Source: Deltaproteobacteria bacterium CG_4_8_14_3_um_filter_43_13 (GTDB taxonomy: Bacteria; Desulfobacterota; UBA8473). From it: 8,468 bases of DNA. Positions 1 to 6,617 of the stretch are shown piece by piece (the stretch's first letter is position 1; each line of letters begins with the position of its first letter). The stretch covers positions 1 to 8,468 of the forward strand of contig PFIF01000254.1 in assembly GCA_002782605.1 (NCBI GenBank), in the 5' to 3' direction. A program made the position numbers and the translations under genes. The notes beneath the pieces were generated by a model. The model was given only the letters and a program-made list of their open reading frames with translations. It searched no databases and was not told the DNA's origin.

Positions 1-2
1 AT

Positions 3-72
3 ACGGTTTACGGTTAACAGTTTACAGTTAATAATTAACCGATAACTGGTAACTGATAACTGGTAACTGAAC
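3..72. repeat. Heptameric tandem repeat array, ten degenerate units
   Basis: Ten successive 7-base units can be read with no gaps: ACGGTTT, ACGGTTA, ACAGTTT, ACAGTTA, ATAATTA, ACCGATA, ACTGGTA, ACTGATA, ACTGGTA, ACTGAAC. The loose consensus is ACNGNTA. The left units follow ACRGTTW and the right units ACTGRTA, so the array looks as if it grew from two unit variants. The units at 45-51 and 59-65 are identical, giving an exact 14-base period there. The array may continue beyond the left edge. It lies downstream of the HNH gene and overlaps no credible coding region. Its role is unknown. Similar AACTGATAACTGG strings occur between genes in many uncultured bacteria (recollection, not a search). 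Confidence 0.8.
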
Positions 73-76
73 TATT

Positions 77-108
77 CTTTGTGCCTTTGGTGCTCTGTGC
101 CTTTGTGC
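77..108. repeat. Octameric G+T-rich tandem array
   Basis: Four 8-base units follow each other: CTTTGTGC, CTTTGGTG, CTCTGTGC, CTTTGTGC. The first and fourth are identical. On the minus strand this reads as GCACAAAG-type units. The array starts four bases after the heptamer array and ends 18 bases before the stop codon of the HNH gene. It has no inverted symmetry and no T-run, so it is not an obvious terminator. Function unknown. Confidence 0.65.
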
Positions 109-126
109 CTACCTGAGTAGTTACGT

Positions 127-723
127 TCACTCTAATAGCTCCGTGTTCCAATAAGAGATATCTACCATGTTCAGGAACATTCGCCACTCCTGGCGCCTTA
201 TGTCCTGGAGGGGGACCTTGAAAAAAGGAGGCCACCGAGGCTTAGCAGGTGGTTTAAGGAGTTTCATGCCAGTCTCGTGGAGTCCCTTGCTGCCCTTCTT
301 CTTATTACAGGAAAAGCAGCAACAGACTATATTTTCCCAACAACTGGCTCCTCCGTAAGCTCTTGGAATAATATGATCGAGACTCAACTCGTTCTTTGTG
401 AAGACAACACCACAATACTGACACGTGTTTCTGTCTCTTGCATATATGTTGGCTCTGGTAAACCTTACCTGGGTCTTTGGTATCCGATCATAGGTTACTA
501 ATAGTATAACCCTGGGAATCTTTATTGCTCTATCGACCAGGCCGATAGTTTCATCGTGTTGTTCAATACTTAAATCACTCCAGCTTTCATAATCAAATGT
601 TTCGTACTGAGAATTGACGGCCTTGGCGATCCCCTGGTATAATAATGAAAAAGCCCTTTTCGCCGTTGTAATATTGATGGGTAAAAAGGATCTATTCAGA
701 ACTAAAACGTGTGAATCGATCAT
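127..723 (-). CDS. HNH endonuclease family protein
   Basis: The protein has 198 residues and is a stand-alone HNH nuclease of unknown biological role. The HNH/zinc core is visible: C-Q-Y-C at residues 101-104, the catalytic D-H pair at 116-117 in LSLDHIIPRAYGG, the central Asn at 131 in WENIV, and a second cysteine pair at about 136 and 139 (CFSCN) followed by a basic KKKGSKG stretch. The HNH family cuts DNA using a beta-beta-alpha metal fold. The N-terminal part (SHVLVLNRSFLPINITTAKRAFSLL, here residues 3 onwards) is the usual leader of this subfamily. I chose the ATG at 723. The frame stays open upstream to a TTG at 807, but that extension is read through a dispersed repeat and is unlikely to be protein. 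No good ribosome binding site is visible. No methylase, restriction or phage gene is adjacent, so a defence or homing role cannot be argued. Confidence 0.85.
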   Translation of the reverse strand: MIDSHVLVLNRSFLPINITTAKRAFSLLYQGIAKAVNSQYETFDYESWSDLSIEQHDETIGLVDRAIKIPRVILLVTYDRIPKTQVRFTRANIYARDRNTCQYCGVVFTKNELSLDHIIPRAYGGASCWENIVCCCFSCNKKKGSKGLHETGMKLLKPPAKPRWPPFFKVPLQDIRRQEWRMFLNMVDISYWNTELLE

Positions 724-752
724 TTTGGATGCACAATTAAAATGTTTGGTTC

Positions 753-774
753 TTCTCCCAACCGGTCGGGAGAA
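753..774 (-). other. Near-perfect palindrome upstream of the HNH gene
   Basis: A 22-base palindrome has arms TTCTCCCAA and TCGGGAGAA around a central CCGG. Only one pair of positions does not match. In minus-strand RNA that pair becomes a G-U wobble, so the transcript could form a nine-pair hairpin about 30 bases before the HNH start codon. No U-run follows, so it is not a typical terminator. It sits in the left end of repeat cassette A and overlaps its outer terminal inverted repeat, so it may belong to the element rather than to the gene. Confidence 0.6.
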
Positions 775-856
775 AGTGGTACAGGATTCGAGGATTCCAG
801 TGGTCAAGTGAATATTATTAACCCTTAAACACTCGATTCCTTTACTCCTTGAACCC

Positions 857-907
857 TTATCTTACAGACTTTTGCCAAACCTTTAATTCTTTGTAATTTT
901 TAAGCAT
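857..907 (-). pseudogene. N-terminal fragment of a four-helix-bundle (S23/IVP-like) protein gene
   Basis: An ATG at 907 opens a frame reading MLKNYKELKVWQKSVR and then a stop at 857-859. The first fourteen residues match the well-known start of the four-helix-bundle protein family (S23 rRNA intervening-sequence proteins, relatives of the Avd accessory protein of diversity-generating retroelements). Family members are usually about 110-130 residues, so only about a tenth remains. The break follows QKS. What follows (AAGGGTTCAAGG and further GATTCGAGTG-like words) looks like more repeat arm, not coding sequence. The family assignment rests on memory of the motif; the fragment cannot be functional. 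Confidence 0.55.
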
Positions 908-1023
908 TTCACTCGAATCCTCGAATCCTTGAATCCTTTTCATCGACCAACTCTTTGGGAGATGAACCATAGTTTTATACTACCAAATAAACTTTTTGTT
1001 TGCAACTGATTTTTGGATTAACA

Positions 1024-2685
1024 CTATGCCTCACGATATTCACCAAAAACACCCCTGAAAACATCCGCAATTTCACCCAAGGTGGCATAGTTTCTCACAG
1101 CATCCAGTATGATTGGCATTAAATTTTCTTCCCCCTTTGCGGCATCTTTTAGGTCTTTGAGTGTTTTATTAACTATTGTGTTGTCCCTGCTGCTCTTTAC
1201 TTTCTCTAATTTCTCCTGCTGTATCCTCCCCACCTCTGGATTAACCTTTAAGAGATTGGTTGGCGCTTTGTCTTCTATTACGAATTGATTTAATCCAACA
1301 ATTATATTCTCTTTCTTTTCTACATCCATCTGATAATGATAGGCGCTATCGCTTATCTCTTTTTGCATATATCCCGCTTCTATTGCCTTTATTGCCCCAC
1401 CAAGGGAATCTATCTTCTCAATATACTCTAAGGCTTTCTTTTCAATAGTTTCTGTTAATGATTCAACGGCATAAGAACCTGCCAGACAATCTACCATATC
1501 AGCTATACCGCTCTCATAGGCAATAATCTGCTGGGTTCGAAGGGCAGTTCGAACTGCGTCTTCAGATGGTAATGCCAGCGCCTCGTCGAAGGAATTGGTA
1601 TGAAGAGATTGGGTTCCTCCTAAAACAGCGGCTAATGCCTGAAATGCAACCCTGACTATGTTATTGATTGGCTGCTGAGCAGTAAGGGTACAACCTGCCG
1701 TCTGGGTGTGAAATCTCAAAGTGCATGATTTATCTTTCTTAGCCTTAAACCTTTCCTTCATTATCTTTGCCCACAGCTTTCTCGCAGCCCTGAACTTAGC
1801 TACTTCTTCAATGATATTGTTATGGGAATTAAAGAAGAAGGACAGTCGAGAGGCAAAATCATCCACATTGAGGCCAGCCTGGATAGCCGCCTCTACATAA
1901 GTTATACCATTTGCTAACGTAAAAGCGACTTCTTGAACTGCTGAAGACCCGGCTTCCCGGATATGGTAACCACTGATACTGATGGTGTTCCAACGCGGCA
2001 CAGTATTTTTACAAAATGCAAATATGTCTGTAATTATCCTCATCGACTCTTTTGGTGGATATATATACGTCCCTCTGGCTACGTACTCTTTCAGAATATC
2101 ATTTTGAATTGTACCGTTTAGTTTGTCTAAAGCCACCCCCTGTCTTTCAGCTACGCCTATATACATGGCCAGCAGAATAGCAGCCGTAGAATTGATAGTC
2201 ATGGAGGTGCTCACCTTATCCAGGGGAATCCCCTCAAACAGGGTCTCCATATCTGCCAAAGAGTCAATCGCAACACCACATTTGCCCACCTCACCTAAAC
2301 TCAACTGGTGATCCGAGTCATAACCTATCTGGGTAGGTAAGTCAAAGGCAACACTCAGGCCGGTTTGGCCTTGCTCCAGTAGGTACTTATAACGTTTATT
2401 TGTATCCTCTGCAGTGCCAAACCCTGCATACTGCCTCATGGTCCAGAATCTTCCACGGTACATGGTAGGCTGAACCCCTCTTGTGAATGGATATCCGCCT
2501 GGGAACCCTATATCATTAACATAATCTATGTCCTCCACGTCAAGCGGGGTAAAGATTCTTTTAAATTCAATACCAGAGGTACTCTCAAATTTCCCCTTCC
2601 TTTCCGGGGATTTACTGGCAGCCTTCTCTACTTCAGCATTCCATATTCTAAGTTCTTCTCTTAAATCTGAATGTCCAGAATCCAT
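1024..2685 (-). CDS. mcmA1: Methylmalonyl-CoA mutase, catalytic (large/alpha) subunit
   Basis: The protein (553 residues) is the TIM-barrel catalytic half of adenosylcobalamin-dependent methylmalonyl-CoA mutase, which interconverts (R)-methylmalonyl-CoA and succinyl-CoA in propionate and odd-chain metabolism. Family landmarks are clear: YRGRFWTMRQYAGFGTA (76-92), GLSVAFDLPTQIGYDSD (109-125), GTIQNDILKE (191-200), ISISGYHIREAG (235-246) and GGTQSLHTNSFDEALALP (356-373). Residues matching the Propionibacterium mutase active site are present: Tyr86 (Y89), Gln194 (Q197), Arg204 (R207) and His241 (H244). Isobutyryl-CoA mutases have Phe and Gln in place of the Tyr and Arg, so methylmalonyl-CoA is the likely substrate. 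The protein ends near residue 553 with no DxHxxG cobalamin domain, so a separate small subunit is needed; it is not in this window. The start is well supported by GGAGG seven bases upstream. The gene lies 55 bases after ntrX and may share its transcript. Confidence 0.95.
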   Translation of the reverse strand: MDSGHSDLREELRIWNAEVEKAASKSPERKGKFESTSGIEFKRIFTPLDVEDIDYVNDIGFPGGYPFTRGVQPTMYRGRFWTMRQYAGFGTAEDTNKRYKYLLEQGQTGLSVAFDLPTQIGYDSDHQLSLGEVGKCGVAIDSLADMETLFEGIPLDKVSTSMTINSTAAILLAMYIGVAERQGVALDKLNGTIQNDILKEYVARGTYIYPPKESMRIITDIFAFCKNTVPRWNTISISGYHIREAGSSAVQEVAFTLANGITYVEAAIQAGLNVDDFASRLSFFFNSHNNIIEEVAKFRAARKLWAKIMKERFKAKKDKSCTLRFHTQTAGCTLTAQQPINNIVRVAFQALAAVLGGTQSLHTNSFDEALALPSEDAVRTALRTQQIIAYESGIADMVDCLAGSYAVESLTETIEKKALEYIEKIDSLGGAIKAIEAGYMQKEISDSAYHYQMDVEKKENIIVGLNQFVIEDKAPTNLLKVNPEVGRIQQEKLEKVKSSRDNTIVNKTLKDLKDAAKGEENLMPIILDAVRNYATLGEIADVFRGVFGEYREA

Positions 2686-2692
2686 TTTATGT

Positions 2693-2697
2693 CCTCC
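2693..2697 (-). promoter_or_regulatory. Ribosome binding site of the mutase gene
   Basis: On the minus strand GGAGG precedes the ATG at 2685 by seven bases. This is the best Shine-Dalgarno match in the window and fixes the start of the mutase. Confidence 0.8.
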
Positions 2698-2740
2698 AAT
2701 CCTTCATTTTTTTTATCGGGGTCTGCAGAGCAGCTTTATG

Positions 2741-4117
2741 CTATCTTTCCATATCTATCCCTAAGCTTTTGATCTTCCTGTGCAGGTGGGTTCTTTCAAT
2801 ACCTATAGCATGCGCTGTTTCGGATACATTATCACCAAAGTTCTTTAGCTTTTCTTTAATAAATAGTCTTTCAAATTCATCCCTTGCGACCTTCAAGGAA
2901 TTATACTGAAAAAGCAAATTCTTTCCTTCTGTTTTTAGCTCCCCTGTTATCGAAGCCGGGATATCTTCTGCCATGATTACCATCCCAGGGGTCATAATAA
3001 CCAATCTCTCAATAACATTTTTTAATTCTCGAACATTACCAGGCCAGCCATATCCTATCAGTATATCTAAAGCATCCTTTGAAATCTCTTTTGGCTCTTT
3101 CCCATTCTCTGTACAAAACTCTTTGAAAAATTGCGAGACCAACAGGGGTATATCTTCCCTTCTTTCTCTAAGAGCAGGAACCTCGAGGGGTATAACATTC
3201 AACCTATAATAGAGATCTTCCCTAAAGGTTCCAGTATCCATCTCTTTTTTTAGATCCTTATTGGTAGCAGCGATTACCCTAACATCTATGCTGATGCTCT
3301 TGGTTCCGCCCACCCGTTCAAACTTTTGTTCCTGGAGAATTCTCAGTATCTTTGCCTGAGTTTTCAAACTCATATCAGCTATTTCATCCAGAAAGATAGT
3401 GCCTCCATTGGCCAGGTCGAATTTACCCTTCTTTTGGAAAGACGCCCCTGTGAACGCACCTTTTTCATGGCCAAACAATTCGCTTTCAATCAATTCTTCC
3501 GGAATAGCAGCGCAGTTTACCTCAACAAATGGATTGTCGGCCCTGAGGCTCTTCCTATGGATTGAACGGGCTACCAGCTCCTTTCCTGTTCCGTTCTCTC
3601 CTGATATTAAAATCCACCCATTGGTTGGAGCGGCTACTGCAATCTGCTGTTTTAGTTTTGTAATCGCTTCACTGTTGCCTATTATTTCATACCCCTTGTG
3701 AATCTTCTCACGCAGTATCTCATTTTCCTTTTCCAATCGCTGGAAATTGAGGGCGTGGTTTATTGTTAAGACGACTTTCTCCAGTGACAGAGGTTTCTCA
3801 ATAAAGTCATATGCCCCGAGTTTTGTCGCATTGACTGCCGTCTCTATAGTGCCATGTCCTGAAATCATAATAACCACCAGCTTCGGAGACATTGCTTTTA
3901 TCCTCTTTAAAACCTCAATACCATCAAGCCCGGGCATCCAGATATCGAGAAGCGCTAAATCAGGCCTCTCTTTATCAACCTTCTGAATAGCCTCAATCCC
4001 ATTGCTAGCCAAAGACACATTGAAACCCTCATCTTTTAATATGCCGCTTAAAGATTTTCTTATACTTTCTTCATCATCAACTATCAAGATACTCTTTTTC
4101 ATGGTAAGTTTATCCAT
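2741..4117 (-). CDS. ntrX: Sigma54-dependent response regulator NtrX
   Basis: This is a 458-residue response regulator with three parts: receiver (about 5-120), AAA+ sigma54-activating domain (about 145-375) and Fis-type DNA-binding domain (about 410-455). The acidic pair Asp14-Asp15, phosphoacceptor Asp58 (LLDIWMPGLDG) and Lys108 are present. The ATPase has Walker A GENGTGKE (173-180), GAFTGA (220-225), Walker B FLDE ending at 244-245, and the FREDLYYRLNV sensor region. The C-terminal helix-turn-helix with IERTHLHRKIKSLGI is typical of NtrX rather than NtrC. The cognate kinase NtrY is encoded just upstream. The start is uncertain: ATG at 4117 is given, but a TTG at 4129 overlaps the ntrY stop by four bases, and an ATG at 4102 gives the shortest receiver. 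None has a well-spaced ribosome site, which suggests translational coupling to ntrY. The family controls nitrogen, redox or envelope genes; the target here is unknown. Confidence 0.93.
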   Translation of the reverse strand: MDKLTMKKSILIVDDEESIRKSLSGILKDEGFNVSLASNGIEAIQKVDKERPDLALLDIWMPGLDGIEVLKRIKAMSPKLVVIMISGHGTIETAVNATKLGAYDFIEKPLSLEKVVLTINHALNFQRLEKENEILREKIHKGYEIIGNSEAITKLKQQIAVAAPTNGWILISGENGTGKELVARSIHRKSLRADNPFVEVNCAAIPEELIESELFGHEKGAFTGASFQKKGKFDLANGGTIFLDEIADMSLKTQAKILRILQEQKFERVGGTKSISIDVRVIAATNKDLKKEMDTGTFREDLYYRLNVIPLEVPALRERREDIPLLVSQFFKEFCTENGKEPKEISKDALDILIGYGWPGNVRELKNVIERLVIMTPGMVIMAEDIPASITGELKTEGKNLLFQYNSLKVARDEFERLFIKEKLKNFGDNVSETAHAIGIERTHLHRKIKSLGIDMER

Positions 4118-4125
4118 ATCCTTTT

Positions 4126-6360
4126 TCAAACCCTAACCGGCAGCTCAATTATAAATCTTGATCCCTTAGGGTAGTTTTCTTTTACCCTTATATAACCGTT
4201 ATGGTCAGAAACTATCGTATTGACTATAGATAAGCCTAATCCCGTCCCTGACCTCTTTGTAGAAAAATAGGGTTCAAATAGTCTCGATCTTTCTTTTTGG
4301 GGGATTCCACAACCGGTATCAGCAATTTCTACTCTGGCAACCTGAAGGATTTCATCATAAAAGGTCTCTATAAAAACTGTTCCTTTTTTTTCAATAGAAC
4401 CGACGGCATTATCCAGGAGATTGATTATTACCCTTCTGATCTGTTCCCTGTCTATATCGAAGATTGGGACATGCTTACCCTCTTTGAACTCAAATTTTAT
4501 ATTACTATGGCCTTCCTGATACAGGACCAGGGCATCTTTAATTATCTTATTTATATCATTTGGATAGAGATTGGTTGCGGGCATGCGGGCAAAATTCGAA
4601 AACTCATTTACCAGGCCTTTTAAATCTTCTACCTGGTCAATTATAGTCTTTGTGCATTCATCAAAAACCTTACCATTGTCAGAAAATTTATTTAAATACC
4701 TTTTCCTTAATCTTTGGGCAGAGAGTTTTATAGGGGTAAGGGGGTTTTTAATCTCATGGGCTATGCGCCGGGCCACCTCTCGCCACGCTTCTGCTCGTTG
4801 TGCTTTTTGTAGTTGGGTCAAATCATCAAAGACCACCACCAACCCCATATAGTTTTTATCCTCGTCTCTCAGCACAGCAACACTTATCAGTAAAGTCAGG
4901 GTTTCATCTGGCAAAGACAACCTTATCTGCCTTTTGATAGTTCCGCCGGTAGAGCAAGTTACCTCTTCCAAAAGTTTTTTGACCCCGTTCAGATACTCGG
5001 AAGCAAATACCTCATTATATGATTTGTTTATTGCCTGTTCAGGTGTTATCCCAAAAATCTTTTCTGCTGATTTGTTTATAGTACTAACCCTGCCTTCCTT
5101 GTCAATAGAAATAACACCAGCCCCCACATTCTTTAATAGTATCTCCATGTATCTTCTGCGTTGATCAAGTTCTATGTTGGTGTTTTCCAATCCAATATTT
5201 GCTTCTTCAAGCATAGATTTACTGGCCTTTAGATCAAAAGTCATCTTATTAAACGAGTTCATTAAGCTTCCAATCTCATCATCGGTGCCAGCCTCTATAT
5301 GTAAATCCAGGTTCCCATTTGCAACCTCATGTATCCCATTTGCTAATTTCTGGACCGGTACTGTAATCTCTTTGGCCAGGTAAAAACCAAACCATGTAGC
5401 TGAAAATATTATAAGCAGAGTAACTATTGAGAGGGTTATAAAGTAACTTGTCTTGATAGGATTTTTTAACATTTTAAGCTGTTTATATTCTGCAAAAGTT
5501 GAAGATATTTCTGCCATTTTAGTAACCAGGCTCAGAGGTACAAAATAATTTACTATTACCACTCCGACAGGCTTTTCACCTTTCCCTGCAGGATAGATAG
5601 GGACTACCCCCTTGATCAGTTCCCCCTTACCTGCTGATTGAATCTTGGTAATACTACTCTCTCCTTTTAATCCTTCCTGTACCAGTTTTGAGTCTTCTGT
5701 AGGGAACTTTTCAATGGGTATTTCATTATTAACTACCTTTGCCAATCCTTCTTTTCTGGGTGAAAATACCTCTATTGCCCCCAGATTGTATTGATCCAGT
5801 TTAGATTTGACAAACCCCTTAAGAGACCCTTGTTTTCCTTGGTCTAAAAGTCTATTTTCGGTTATCCCCTGACTTATATGTTTTGCATAATATACCGCGT
5901 TATTTCCAGAATTTTGATAATATGCCTGGGCAACTATAAGAGACTCTTGAAGGGAGTTTTCTACTTGAATACTAAACCAGTTTTCAATGCTGTTGGTTAT
6001 GAATCCAGCTGCCACAAAAAACAAGAGAACAGTAGGGACTATCGACAGACTAACGAAGGCCACAACAAATTTGGTGCGCAGTTTCGAACCGAGTATGTTT
6101 TTCTTTCTTTCGAAAACCAGTTTTACAATGTTCCTTACAACCAGAAAAGCTATAAGGAGCAGCAAAATCACATTTATATTTATTAACCCAAAGACCAATA
6201 TATTATTGGCGATGGGGAGTTGATTGCCTGTCTTTGATGAGTAGATTCCCAGAAATGTAAGGAAGATGACCAGGATGGTCGTGAACAGGATTATATAACG
6301 TTCGCGTTTTCGCCTCTTCAATTCCTGAATGTTAATCTTTGAAGAATCTCTATTCAGCAT
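4126..6360 (-). CDS. ntrY: Membrane sensor histidine kinase NtrY
   Basis: The protein has 744 residues and phosphorylates NtrX. Two N-terminal membrane helices (about 22-40 and 53-77) and a third (about 98-122) surround the NtrY signature ILGSKLRTKFVVAFVSLSIVP. An extracytoplasmic sensor region follows (about 124-303), then helix four (about 305-327), a HAMP domain (about 328-381) and a PAS domain (about 402-516, beginning EILLKNVGAGVISID). The kinase core has the H-box RRIAHEIKNPLTP with His535, N-box NLLDNAVGS with Asn651, G1 DTGCGIP (681-687) and G2 TGLGLSIV (706-713), so it looks catalytically complete. The ATG at 6360 is chosen because GGGGTGAG lies a few bases upstream; an in-frame ATG at 6417 has no ribosome site and would add 19 hydrophilic residues. 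The signal sensed is unknown. Between this gene and DUF4390 lies repeat cassette B, so its promoter or read-through arrangement may be disturbed. Confidence 0.94.
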   Translation of the reverse strand: MLNRDSSKINIQELKRRKRERYIILFTTILVIFLTFLGIYSSKTGNQLPIANNILVFGLININVILLLLIAFLVVRNIVKLVFERKKNILGSKLRTKFVVAFVSLSIVPTVLLFFVAAGFITNSIENWFSIQVENSLQESLIVAQAYYQNSGNNAVYYAKHISQGITENRLLDQGKQGSLKGFVKSKLDQYNLGAIEVFSPRKEGLAKVVNNEIPIEKFPTEDSKLVQEGLKGESSITKIQSAGKGELIKGVVPIYPAGKGEKPVGVVIVNYFVPLSLVTKMAEISSTFAEYKQLKMLKNPIKTSYFITLSIVTLLIIFSATWFGFYLAKEITVPVQKLANGIHEVANGNLDLHIEAGTDDEIGSLMNSFNKMTFDLKASKSMLEEANIGLENTNIELDQRRRYMEILLKNVGAGVISIDKEGRVSTINKSAEKIFGITPEQAINKSYNEVFASEYLNGVKKLLEEVTCSTGGTIKRQIRLSLPDETLTLLISVAVLRDEDKNYMGLVVVFDDLTQLQKAQRAEAWREVARRIAHEIKNPLTPIKLSAQRLRKRYLNKFSDNGKVFDECTKTIIDQVEDLKGLVNEFSNFARMPATNLYPNDINKIIKDALVLYQEGHSNIKFEFKEGKHVPIFDIDREQIRRVIINLLDNAVGSIEKKGTVFIETFYDEILQVARVEIADTGCGIPQKERSRLFEPYFSTKRSGTGLGLSIVNTIVSDHNGYIRVKENYPKGSRFIIELPVRV

Positions 6361-6440
6361 TTGCTCACCCCATTTTCTCCCCTTCGGTCTAACGTCTGAA
6401 TCACAGTTTGACGCCATCGTAACTAGTCAAAATCTAGATG

Positions 6441-6617
6441 GGTTGGGAGAAAGTGGTCCAGGATTCGAGGGTTCAAGGATTCAAGTGTTTGTTTTCTAAT
6501 GATTTTATCAACGCTTTAATTTTTTGTAATTTTTAAGCATTTCCCTTGAATCCTTGAATCCTTGAATCCTCGACCCCTCGAATCCTTATCATCGATTAAC
6601 TAATTTGGAGATAATCC
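6441..6617 (-). mobile_element. MITE-like inverted-repeat cassette, copy B (decayed four-helix-bundle gene cassette)
   Basis: This is the second copy of the cassette at 748-968. It has strong inverted repeats: 6460-6485 matches the reverse complement of 6561-6586 at 24 of 26 bases (AGGATTCGAGGG...AGGATTCAAG). The right arm has extra GAATCCTTGAATCC units not found in copy A. The outermost left repeat seen in copy A (GGTTCTTCTCCC) is missing here; the homology begins at GGGAGAAAGTGG. The right arm runs into the last codons of the DUF4390 gene. Inside, on the minus strand, are the two ends of a small gene fused together. The cassette occupies most of the gap between DUF4390 and ntrY, genes that are often adjacent in other genomes, so it is probably an insertion. 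Boundaries are approximate. Confidence 0.65.
6473..6540 (-). pseudogene. Fused N- and C-terminal remnants of a four-helix-bundle (S23/IVP-like) gene
   Basis: An ATG at 6540 begins MLKNYKKLKR and stops at 6508-6510. It parallels the MLKNYKELK start in copy A and lies in the same place relative to the repeat arms. In another frame, from 6514 to 6473, the sequence reads ALIKSLENKHLNP and then a stop, which resembles the C-terminal end of the same protein family (ALIKSLE-type last helix). The start and end of one gene thus meet at about 6514 with about 100 codons missing and the frame broken. This is direct evidence for an internal deletion, provided the C-terminal match is right. The assignment is from memory of the family and needs a protein search. 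Confidence 0.55.

Larger units (their letters stand above)
748..968 (-). mobile_element. MITE-like inverted-repeat cassette, copy A (decayed four-helix-bundle gene cassette)
   Basis: A 221-base segment is bounded by 14-base inverted repeats differing at one position: GGTTCTTCTCCCAA at 748-761, and the reverse complement of 955-968, GGTTCATCTCCCAA. Inside these, the two ends again mirror each other through GGATTC-rich tracts (784-798 and 915-936). The segment matches copy B at 6441-6617 in the same order: 768-793 against 6445-6470 (25 of 26 bases), 881-910 against 6514-6543 (29 of 30), and 941-972 against 6590-6621 (24 of 32). Between the ends, on the minus strand, is the start of a broken small gene. 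The cassette fills most of the 300-base gap between the mutase and HNH genes. No transposase is encoded. Calling it mobile is inference from two related copies and the inverted ends; target duplications are not clear. Confidence 0.65.

Noticed and set aside
35..235. Small minus-strand frame overlapping the HNH gene end
   Set aside because: It overlaps HNH coding in another frame and then reads through the octamer and heptamer arrays; no family resemblance.
724..807. 28-residue N-terminal extension of the HNH protein starting at TTG 807
   Set aside because: The bases are repeat cassette and palindrome, match copy B at 6445-6487, and the family leader starts at the ATG at 723.
784..936. GAATCC/GGATTC tracts as a CRISPR array
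   Set aside because: Units are adjacent without unique spacers and are arranged as inverted arms, not direct repeats with spacers.
2686..2740. Terminator between ntrX and the mutase gene
   Set aside because: On the minus strand CTGC-TCT-GCAG is followed by an A-run, not a T-run, and the stem is only four pairs.
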